Below are positions 54,296 to 61,972 of a stretch of 64,000 nt of DNA, in pieces. The stretch comes from an uncultured Paracoccaceae bacterium. Lineage in GTDB: Bacteria; Pseudomonadota; Alphaproteobacteria; Rhodobacterales; Rhodobacteraceae. The notes beneath the pieces are model-generated. The model was given only the letters and a program-made list of their open reading frames with translations, had not been told where the DNA came from and did no database searches. Position 1 is the stretch's first letter, and every line of letters begins with the position of its first letter. The DNA lies in NCBI GenBank assembly GCA_951812305.1, contig CATOSB010000002.1, forward strand, positions 310,001 through 374,000, written 5' to 3'. A program made the translations under genes and the position numbers.

Positions 54296-55948
54296 ATGCG
54301 CTACATCGTTTATGGCGTCGGTGCGGTTGGCGGGGTCGTCGCCGCGACGCTTCTGACTTCGGGCCATGAGGTTATCGGCATAGCGCGCGGGGCGCGGCTG
54401 AACGCCCTCCAGAAATCCGGCCTGCGTCTGCGCAGCCCGCGTGGTGTTGAATCCTTTCAATTCGAATGCGTCGCCGCGCCGCGTGACATTCAATTTCAAC
54501 CCGATGACGTCATTCTGTTGCTGGTCAAAGGTCAGCATACGGGCGCGGCACTGCGCGACCTGAAATCGGCGGGCGTCAGCGATCAGCCGATCTTCTGCTG
54601 CCAGAACGGTGTGGCGAATGAACGGACGGCCAGCGACGTCTTTGCGAATGTTCACGGGGTCGCGGTGATGCTGCCGGCGGAGTATGTCGTGCCCGAAATT
54701 ACCGTTACGTTCTGCGCGCCGAAATTTGGATTCTTCGACATTGGGCGTTATCCGACCGGTGCCGATGAAGCCGATCAGGCTTTTGCAGACGCGCTGACCC
54801 CGGGAGGGATTGCCGGATTTGTCGACCCGAACGTCATGGCGGCCAAATACGGCAAGCTTCTGATGAACCTTGGCAACATCGCCATTGCCACAATGGGCCG
54901 CTGTGAAGGAATGAAAACTGTCACCGAAGCCATGCGTGCAGAAGGACGCGCCGCCTTGACCGCCGCCGGAATCCATTGGCACGATGTCGGCGAAACCGAT
55001 CCGCGCCGAAACCTTATGAAACGCCAGAAGATCAAGGGTGCGGCGGATATCGGCGGGTCCACGGCGCAAAGTCTGTTGCGCGGCGCCGGGTCCGTCGAAA
55101 CCGAGTATCTGAATGGTGAAATCGTGCGCCTCGGGCAATGCCACAGCCTCGAGACGCCGGTGAACAGCTATTTTCTGAATCTGAGCGCGCGGGCTGTTCG
55201 GGACGGTTTGAAGCCCGGCGGCATTGATTACAACAAGGTCGCGGCCGACCTGGGCTATGACGCCTGCCAGTTGGTGACAACGCCCACACCCGCCCGTTCC
55301 GCCCGTTCCAGCGCCATTGCCGCGACTGCGAAATCGCCCACGGCCATGCCGCGAAAGATGAAGGCGGCGCGCTGTTCGGGATCAAAAACCAGAGGCGCGT
55401 TCCCGGAAATCATCCCAGGTAGGTCGGCGCCGACCAAGTCAAGCGGCATCATCGGGTTGGCGGACCCGCGCTCCTGTTCCAGATCGTCGATACATATCGA
55501 GCCGAATGCCGACAAACCTTCGGGGAACCACGGCGCCGCCGCATCGGTGACGGCGGCGAAGGCGCCCGGCCTCAGCCAGCGGGCATCCAGAAACAGCTCC
55601 ATATCAAAAGACAAAGTGACGGACGTCACGACGATATCGGCCTCTTTCAGGGCGTCCTGCGCCAAACTGGCCTGCATCACGCGCAGCCCCATACCTTCCG
55701 CCATCTCACTTAACCGCGCGATATTGGCCGCGCCCCGGCTGAAGATCCGCACCTCTTCCAGCGGGAACAGATCCGCCATCGCCGCCAGATGGCTACGCGC
55801 TTGCACCCCGGCCCCGACAAAACTGATCACCTTTGAGTCCGGGTTCGCCAGCCGCTTCGCCGCCACCGCCGATAATGCCGACGTGCGCACCGCCGTCACC
55901 CATCCAGCCTCCATCACCGCAAGCAGCCGACCGGTCTCGCTGTCCTGA
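54296..55948 (+). CDS. Ketopantoate reductase-like protein with anomalous C-terminal extension
   Basis: From ATG 54296 (GGAGC upstream). N-terminal Rossmann motif 'YGVGAVGGVVAATLLTSGHEV', then 'LLVKGQHTGAALRDL', 'CQNGVANE' and the C-domain with 'NVMAAKYGKLLMNLGNIA', all of the ApbA/PanE type. The recognisable protein ends near residue 325 (about 55270). No stop codon follows: the frame runs about 225 more codons, antisense to the OCD gene. A lost stop or a junction deletion is probable. Most likely acts on a 2-oxo or 2-hydroxy acid, not necessarily ketopantoate. Confidence 0.8.
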   Translation: MRYIVYGVGAVGGVVAATLLTSGHEVIGIARGARLNALQKSGLRLRSPRGVESFQFECVAAPRDIQFQPDDVILLLVKGQHTGAALRDLKSAGVSDQPIFCCQNGVANERTASDVFANVHGVAVMLPAEYVVPEITVTFCAPKFGFFDIGRYPTGADEADQAFADALTPGGIAGFVDPNVMAAKYGKLLMNLGNIAIATMGRCEGMKTVTEAMRAEGRAALTAAGIHWHDVGETDPRRNLMKRQKIKGAADIGGSTAQSLLRGAGSVETEYLNGEIVRLGQCHSLETPVNSYFLNLSARAVRDGLKPGGIDYNKVAADLGYDACQLVTTPTPARSARSSAIAATAKSPTAMPRKMKAARCSGSKTRGAFPEIIPGRSAPTKSSGIIGLADPRSCSRSSIHIEPNADKPSGNHGAAASVTAAKAPGLSQRASRNSSISKDKVTDVTTISASFRASCAKLACITRSPIPSAISLNRAILAAPRLKIRTSSSGNRSAIAARWLRACTPAPTKLITFESGFASRFAATADNADVRTAVTHPASITASSRPVSLS

Positions 55949-56238
55949 ACAATGATCACGCCTTCCGTGCTGGGCAGGCCGCGGTCGGGATTGCGCGGGC
56001 TGACCATGACCGACTTCACCACCGTGCGCTGTGGTTCGTCTGCGGTGGACAAGGTCGTCATCATATACCGGCCCGATCCGGGCAGGATCGCGGATTTCGG
56101 CGTGGTATGAACCCGTCCCTCTGCTGCGCCATGCACCGCCGCCTCAACAACGTCGCGGACATCACCGACAGCAATACCGAGTGATTCCAGCGCCTCGTCT
56201 GAAAGCGTTCGGTATCCGGTTTTCTGATCGATGGGCAT
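55255..56238 (-). CDS. Ornithine cyclodeaminase/mu-crystallin family protein
   Basis: 327 aa from ATG 56238. NAD-binding segment 'VISFVGAGVQARSHLAAMADLFPLEEVRIFSR' and 'AVMEAGWVTAVRTSALSAVAAKRLA' are diagnostic; 'PTTEGVIIVQD'-like 'LPSTEGVIIVQDSETG' precedes them. Likely an NAD(P)-dependent imino-acid reductase or lyase; substrate unknown. Its 3' end overlaps the frame of the ketopantoate reductase-like gene, and its last residues (NWQAS) look added. Confidence 0.9.
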   Translation of the reverse strand: MPIDQKTGYRTLSDEALESLGIAVGDVRDVVEAAVHGAAEGRVHTTPKSAILPGSGRYMMTTLSTADEPQRTVVKSVMVSPRNPDRGLPSTEGVIIVQDSETGRLLAVMEAGWVTAVRTSALSAVAAKRLANPDSKVISFVGAGVQARSHLAAMADLFPLEEVRIFSRGAANIARLSEMAEGMGLRVMQASLAQDALKEADIVVTSVTLSFDMELFLDARWLRPGAFAAVTDAAAPWFPEGLSAFGSICIDDLEQERGSANPMMPLDLVGADLPGMISGNAPLVFDPEQRAAFIFRGMAVGDFAVAAMALERAERAGVGVVTNWQAS

Positions 56239-56825
56239 TTGCACTCCCCCCCGTGCAGCTTTTGGCAAAACGGCTAGCACGTGTTTTACGCTAGGTCACC
56301 CCGATGTCTCACAGTCAAAGTTGACGTCTAGACAACTGGAGACGCGCACATTGCCACATTCGAAACACCGCGATCCTAATCGTGGCGCGAAATGGGCAGG
56401 ACGTAATCTGATCTGTCGGGCAGCCGCCAATGAATCGTCAATATTGGTTAATGCGCACCCGGATTTCAGAGGATCTGATGTCTGTGTGGATGAATTGTAT
56501 TTAATCCACCTTCTATAAGGCTGGCGTTGCCGTATTCGCTTGATTCAGACGGGCGGATGCATTGGTTGCCCATATAATCTTGAGGCATTCACCAGCAGAA
56601 TATGGGGATTCTGTTGACTCGTCGCTTCGAACTGTATTTGCGCGGTTGTTCCGCATTCCGAACCAATCCGCCGCAAACACGATTAACGTTTCCAACAAAT
56701 TAGCGCCAAATTGCGGATTTGGGCCGGAAACCCCAAAAAAGGCAGCTTTGCCACAATTGGGACACATTCGCATCCCAGTTTGGCCAAATCGCGGTGGGGG
56801 CTGCGATAAAAAGTGAAACTAGACA
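56239..56825. other. 587-bp gene-free stretch
   Basis: No gene or known repeat recognised. A 25-bp segment near 56696 (ACAAATTAGCGCCAAATTGC) resembles one at 1039 (ACAAATTTGTGCCGAATTGG), which may be a weak repeat. The upstream regions of OCD and of tadG-like lie here, so promoters are expected but not defined. Confidence 0.5.
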
Positions 56826-58383
56826 ATGAGACTTCTGCCCCGAATTCACATTCAAGATGCAGACACGGTTTGCCCAGGCCTTCGCGATTCAGTCGCACGT
56901 TTTGCCTGTGCCAAAGTTTCCAAGTTTTCCCGTGATGAAGATGGCGCGCTGATAATCTTCGGCCTGTTCATGTTTGTTTTGATGATGCTCGCCTGCGGGA
57001 TGGGCCTTGATATGATGCGGCTTGAGACCGCGCGCGTTCAGTTGCAAAGCACTGTTGACCGCGCTGCACTCGCCGCTGCCAACCTTAATCAGGAACTGCC
57101 GCCACAGGATGTGGTTGCCGATTACTTCGCCAAAGCTGGTCTGACCGGTTTTCTCGACGGTGTCGAAGTTGAAGAGAACCCTGGTTCGCGCCGGGTATCT
57201 ATCGACACAGCACTGAACATGCCGATGCACTTTATGAACCTTGCAGGGGTCAACACGCTGCCCGCGCCCGCCGCCGGTGCAGCCGAGGAATCCATAGGGG
57301 ATGTGGAAATCTCGATGGTGCTGGATGTGTCAGGTTCGATGGGCTGGTACAGTCGCCTGACGAACCTGAAGGGCGCGGCGGAAGATTTCGTTGACGTCGT
57401 TTACGGCACCTCCACGTCGGGCGTCGTTTCGACGTCAATCGTGCCTTACTCGACGCAGGTGAACGCCGGCGAAGATCTTCTGTCGAACTACACACGCGAA
57501 GACGAGCACGACATCTCGCATTGTGTGAACTTTGAATCGTCGAGCTTCGACACCACGTCGCTGTCGACCCAGACGGTTCTGGAGCAAACGCAGCATTTCG
57601 ACCCCTGGTACAATTCTTCAAACGTATCCGCACCCGTCTGCCGTTCGGAATCGGGCGTGGATATCCTGGCCTGGTCGCGCGACCCGCAGGAAATCAAGGA
57701 CCGCGTGAACGGATTTGCCGCCGGTGGAAACACATCGACCGACATTGGCATCAAGTGGGGCAACGCCCTGCTCGACCCCGGTTCGCAGGAAGTTCTGACC
57801 AGCATGGCGGCGGCGGGCGATGTCGACTCAACACTGGTTGGTCGCCCGGTGGAATTCGATGAGAATGACGCAATGAAGGTCATGGTTGTGATGTCTGACG
57901 GCGTCCACACCAACCAGTATTTCATGAAAGACGCCTATCGCGGTGACGAATTGACCGAAGTTTGGGCCAGCTTCAACGGCCAGGGCCAAATCATCAAGTA
58001 TTCGATCTGGTCCGGCAACGGCCCTGAACCGCAGGAAAGCAATGGCTGGGACACCGATGGTCAGTTCTATTGGCCACACGCAGGACAGTGGAAAGACCGC
58101 CCGCACAACCACAATCACGCAGAGCGTCTGACGTATCAGGAACTTTGGGCCAATGTCAGCATTCTGTACCACGCCTATAACCACATGTTGCCGGTGCATG
58201 GCTGGGACGCTGTAACCGAAGTCCTGAATATGTTCGATCACGTTGATCCTTCGGTCAAAAACGCGAACATGCTGGACGCTTGCACCGTCGCCAAAGACAG
58301 CGGAATCCTGATCTTCAGCATCGGCCTGGAGGTAACGCAAGCATCTGGTCAGCTTTTGAAAGACTGCGCCACTTCGCCCAACC

Positions 58384-59573
58384 CTTACCACCCTTCAATT
58401 TAGCCAGACATCCCAGAGCTTGGGGATTTTGGCATAACCTGCGAGGCATCGTCGGATAGCACGAAGGCCTGTCTTGAAGAGAGAGCATAAGGACCTTCGG
58501 GCTTTTCGAATCCCCTTTTTTCGCCGCGTATTGCGACGTGGTGCTCTTCGTTTGCTCCGGTTGAAACAGCCCAGTACATGGCGATTGCCAGCACCAAAAT
58601 GAGGCGGGCCAATCGATCCGGCTTTTTGATCTGGCTTTGAGTAATTTCAAAGCCCCGGGTTTTGAAGTCGGAGAACATGGCTTCAATTCCCCAACGCATT
58701 CCATAATCGAGCACCTTGTACTCGGACGGTGCTGCATTCATGGCAATAATCCAAGGCTCTTTGTGCCCCTCTTCGTGAAGCACTCCAATGTTGCTAAAGA
58801 CGCCCGTTCCGTAAAGCTCAGCGTTTACAAGCCCTTCGGGCATCAGTTGGGCAATTTCGCGCGTCATCATCTCGCCACCCTGATGTTGCAGTGTGATATT
58901 TCCCTTCATGCGCAGCCGGTAGTCCCATCCAGCCTCCTGGCACCATGCGACCAATCGGGCGGTTCCATAAAACCGATCTCCCGCCAGCAACACACGCGCA
59001 TCCGCCGGGAGCCATGGGCGGACTGCTTCCAAAAGCTCATGTTGCACGCGCCATCCAATCGGCCCTTTGGTCTGGCGTACACGCCAGGCGACCGGGAGGG
59101 CCCGATCCCGCATCCGCACCGATAACATCAAAACCTCATGCCCTTCGTTGAGCTTGCTTTGATCAAGGGCCACCACAATCGTTTCTCCGGCCTCACACTG
59201 GCGGCGGAAAATTTCACCAACATAGGCCTGCATGATCTCATCAGTATCGATGTGAGGATTGCCCAGAACCCGCGAAATGTATTGATAGCGGTGGTCCACA
59301 GAGCCGATATCGCGGGGCAGAGCAGCCGCATTTTCCATCAGATTGACGCTGCGCGTGTTCAAAATCACGCTTGCTATGATGCACAATCCCTCCCGGCGCG
59401 ACTTGTGATACCCGAGCAAGCGGTCCTGAAAATCCGCCTCAACCTTCGAATAAAGCTCTGAAAAACAAACATTTCCCAACAAACCAGCCTCCAATATCAG
59501 CAGTGGAGACTCCTTGAATCACACAGATCAGACAAACGTCAAATCAGATCCGGAAATTTTGAAGGGTGGTAAG
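58384..59573 (-). mobile_element. IS4-type element, copy 3
   Basis: Same 1190-bp element, in opposite orientation to copies 1 and 2. Flanked by a 9-bp duplication CGCCCAACC (58375-58383 and 59574-59582), one base shorter than at the other copies. Confidence 0.93.
58400..59494 (-). CDS. IS4-family transposase (copy 3)
   Basis: 364 aa, identical in sequence to copies 1 and 2. Confidence 0.94.
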   Translation of the reverse strand: MEAGLLGNVCFSELYSKVEADFQDRLLGYHKSRREGLCIIASVILNTRSVNLMENAAALPRDIGSVDHRYQYISRVLGNPHIDTDEIMQAYVGEIFRRQCEAGETIVVALDQSKLNEGHEVLMLSVRMRDRALPVAWRVRQTKGPIGWRVQHELLEAVRPWLPADARVLLAGDRFYGTARLVAWCQEAGWDYRLRMKGNITLQHQGGEMMTREIAQLMPEGLVNAELYGTGVFSNIGVLHEEGHKEPWIIAMNAAPSEYKVLDYGMRWGIEAMFSDFKTRGFEITQSQIKKPDRLARLILVLAIAMYWAVSTGANEEHHVAIRGEKRGFEKPEGPYALSSRQAFVLSDDASQVMPKSPSSGMSG

Positions 59574-59664
59574 CGCCCAACCACTACTTCCTCGTGGACG
59601 GGCAGGACCTGAGCTATGCGTTCACATCAATTGCGGGGCAAATCAACAGATTGAGGCTCACGGA

Positions 59665-60195
59665 ATGAGACAGAAACTTTCCAAGATACGCCGCTTGTTC
59701 CGTCGCGATGACGGCAGCGCAACCATCGAATTCGCAATCCTGTTTCCGGTCTTCATCACGATCTTCGGCTCTGCCTACGAGGCCGGTCTGATCTCGACCC
59801 GGATGACGATGCTGGAACGCGGCACCGATGTTGCCGTGCGCGATCTGCGGCTTGGCAACGACAACGTGGATACGTTCGACGAGCTGAAGGCGCGGATCTG
59901 CAACGTGTCCGGCGTGATCCCGGATTGCATGGGCGCGCTGCATGTCGAACTGACGCCGGTCAGCACCGAAGACTGGGATATGCGCCAGGGCGGGTCGGAT
60001 TGCATTGATCGTGATGAAGACATCACGCCGGTCGTCAGCTTCACGCAAGGTGGGTCCAACGAGCTGATGCTGGTGCGGGTTTGCGCCGTCGTCGAGCCGA
60101 TGAGCCCGATTTCCCTTCTGGGTCTGCGTCTGCCCCGGGTCAATCAAAGCGACTACGCGCTGATCGCCACCGCCGTATTCGTCAACGAACCATAA
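59665..60195 (+). CDS. TadE-like pilus assembly protein
   Basis: 176 aa from ATG 59665, overlapping the stop of the restored TadG-like frame. N-terminal 'RRDDGSATIEFAILFPVFITIFGSAYEAGLIS' is the TadE signature (Glu after the processing site, then a membrane span). The rest is an exported domain with four Cys ('ICNVSGVIPDCMG', 'SDCIDRDED', 'VRVCAVV'). It is likely co-translated with the tadG-like gene. No prepilin peptidase or ATPase gene is nearby. Confidence 0.83.
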   Translation: MRQKLSKIRRLFRRDDGSATIEFAILFPVFITIFGSAYEAGLISTRMTMLERGTDVAVRDLRLGNDNVDTFDELKARICNVSGVIPDCMGALHVELTPVSTEDWDMRQGGSDCIDRDEDITPVVSFTQGGSNELMLVRVCAVVEPMSPISLLGLRLPRVNQSDYALIATAVFVNEP

Positions 60196-60206
60196 GGTCG
60201 AGCAAC

Positions 60207-60752
60207 ATGAAACTTCGCAATCAAATCAAGCGTTTTGCCAACAACACATATGGCAGTATATCGATCGAGGCCGTGCTGGTCATTCCGATCCTTCTGTGGG
60301 CGTTTCTGGGCCTGTTCATCCTGTTTGACGCCTTCCACGCCAAGGCGACGAACATCAAGGCGGCAGCGTCGATCAGTGACCTGCTGTCGCGGGAAACCAA
60401 CGAAATCAACATCGCCTATATGGACGGACTGAACGATGTGCTCGATTTCCTGACACATTCGCCTCATGACACGATCATGCGCGTTTCTGTTGTGCGCTAT
60501 GACGCGGCGGATGATGAACACACTTTGGTCTGGTCCCATTCAACGTCAGCGGGCAAACCTGCCATTGCTGGCGGCTCAATGGGTCTGATCGAGCCGCATA
60601 TCCCGGCAATGGCGGATGCGTCCACGTCAATCGTGGTCGAAACCTGGATGGCTTACATCCCGTTTCTGAACATCGCGATCGAACCGATGTGGTTCCAAAC
60701 GGTAACGGTTACTTCGCCGCGTTTCGCACCGCAATTGAACTGGGAAACTTAA
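60207..60752 (+). CDS. TadE/TadF-like protein
   Basis: 181 aa from ATG 60207 (RBS AAGGTCG). N-terminal 'NNTYGSISIEAVLVIPILLWAFLGLFILFDAFHAKATN' is the same TadE-type membrane segment with Glu. The exported remainder shows 'DLLSRETNEINIAYMDGLNDVLDFL'. Third gene of a TadG/E/E-type set, 11 bp behind the previous one. Confidence 0.82.
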   Translation: MKLRNQIKRFANNTYGSISIEAVLVIPILLWAFLGLFILFDAFHAKATNIKAAASISDLLSRETNEINIAYMDGLNDVLDFLTHSPHDTIMRVSVVRYDAADDEHTLVWSHSTSAGKPAIAGGSMGLIEPHIPAMADASTSIVVETWMAYIPFLNIAIEPMWFQTVTVTSPRFAPQLNWET

Positions 60753-60846
60753 CAACGAACCTGTGTGGGGCAGGACGGGTCGTTGTGACCAAAACGGTCA
60801 GGTCTGGGGATCTGACCGACAATCGAGAGAAAATGGTGAGGGTAAG

Positions 60847-61008
60847 ATGACTGATTGGGCATATGACGGCGAAGACACCGAACGTGGCAAGCATTGGAAA
60901 TCGTGGAACGGGCACGCAAAAAGGCAATCACCGCGATTGAAAAACTTCATGTCAGCGGGTGTCTTTATGCTGGCAACATTTGTGGTTGTTATGAACGGCA
61001 CCACCTGA
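60847..61008 (+). CDS. Possible small membrane protein
   Basis: 53 aa from ATG 60847, with GAGGG 5 bases upstream. A charged N-terminus ('YDGEDTERGKHWKSWNGHAK') precedes one hydrophobic C-terminal segment ('AGVFMLATFVVVMNG'). No family recognised. It lies in a 418-bp gap with a weak hairpin (GGTCAG...CTGACC, 60798-60819) before it. It may be real, but evidence is weak. Confidence 0.4.
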   Translation: MTDWAYDGEDTERGKHWKSWNGHAKRQSPRLKNFMSAGVFMLATFVVVMNGTT

Positions 61009-61170
61009 TCTGGCTTACCTTGATCAAGGGTTACCGAGAACAGACGCGCGTTTCCGGGGCCAGGGCACGGCGATAGATTGATCGTGGCTATCGCCAAAGT
61101 CAGCAATATTTGAGTAAGTTCAGAATGTGGTGCGCTGACCAGATCGCCGGGCCGGGCATGTCCGCGACAC

Positions 61171-61776
61171 CTAAAGCCCGCGTGCGTTGGCTTCTGCCGA
61201 AATATCAAAAAGCCGCGCGCGCAAATTCACCCCAAACGCCATGTCGCCAAGGATCACGGTGGTTTTGCTGCCGTCTTCGCCGGTAATCACCCACTGCCGC
61301 AATTCAACAGGCGGGCCGGAAAACACCAGTTCTAACGTGCCAACCTCCGGGCGCTCCGGGTCACGCGCCACAACGCTGGTCGCTTTGCCGTCAAAGGAAT
61401 GCCCGACCACCATATTCTCGCGCGCCAGATTCACGTTGCGCTTCAGGATCAGGTTCAGCGGTGTGCGTTTCAGCGGGTATTGTTCCGGCGGTTGGTTCGA
61501 CTTCGGATCAAAAATCGCCAGTTGGCTGCCGCCTGCCATCACCAGTGTTTTGTCAGGCGGATCATATTCAAACCGCACCCGGCCCGGACGCCTGATATAA
61601 ATGTCTCCGGTTCCAATCGAGCCATCGGCATTGATTTGCGTAAACTTGCCTTTGGCCGTTTTGATCCCGTTCAGATAGTTCGAAATCGCGTTGATCGACA
61701 GCTTCTCGGCTGCCTGAACCGGCAAGGCCGCGAATGCAAATGGAAGTGGCAGGAAATGCCTGCGTGTCAGTTTCAT
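61171..61776 (-). CDS. lolA: Outer-membrane lipoprotein carrier protein LolA
   Basis: 201 aa from ATG 61776. Twin-arginine-like start 'KLTRRHFLPLPFAFAALPVQA' (the usual signal peptide). The body shows 'AKGKFTQINADGSIGTGDIYIRRPGRVRFEYDPPDKTLVMAGG', the LolA fold landmark with the lipid-binding barrel. Carries lipoproteins across the periplasm. Downstream of ftsK, the usual alphaproteobacterial order. Confidence 0.9.
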   Translation of the reverse strand: MKLTRRHFLPLPFAFAALPVQAAEKLSINAISNYLNGIKTAKGKFTQINADGSIGTGDIYIRRPGRVRFEYDPPDKTLVMAGGSQLAIFDPKSNQPPEQYPLKRTPLNLILKRNVNLARENMVVGHSFDGKATSVVARDPERPEVGTLELVFSGPPVELRQWVITGEDGSKTTVILGDMAFGVNLRARLFDISAEANARGL

Positions 61777-61915
61777 TTTTTGCTCATCACTGCTGCTCAC
61801 CCGCAATTTAGTCGTCCGCGCTGCAATTTACACCAAACCCTTTATCACATTCGCGCGTTTCCGCCGAAATGTGAACTTATCCTGCATCTTCTCGTTGAAA
61901 AATATGCCGGAGAGC

Positions 61916-61939
61916 GCGAGCGGGGGGCTGGCCCCTCGC
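61916..61939 (-). terminator. Hairpin after ftsK
   Basis: GCGA-GC-GGGG...CCCC-TCGC, about 35 bases after the ftsK stop. On the minus strand followed by GCGCTCTCCGGCATATTTTTC, including a T-run. It resembles the hairpin at 20657-20681. Confidence 0.55.
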
Positions 61940-61972
61940 ATCGGTCGGATTGGCTGCACGCCAATTCGAAGG

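Larger units (their letters stand above)
56826..59668 (+). pseudogene. TadG-like protein with von Willebrand factor A domain, split by IS4
   Basis: Pieces 56826-58383 and 59583-59668 give a 547-aa frame: 'CATSPN' joins 'HYFLVDGQDLSYAFTS'. N-terminal TadE/G-type segment 'DEDGALIIFGLFMFVLMMLACGMGLDMMRLETARVQLQSTVDRAALAAA', then a vWA domain with the MIDAS motif 'MVLDVSGSMGWYS'. Such proteins belong to Flp/Tad pilus systems. The IS4 copy cuts the last 28 codons, and the present frame ends instead with PYHPSI. The restored stop overlaps the next gene (ATGA). Confidence 0.87.
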
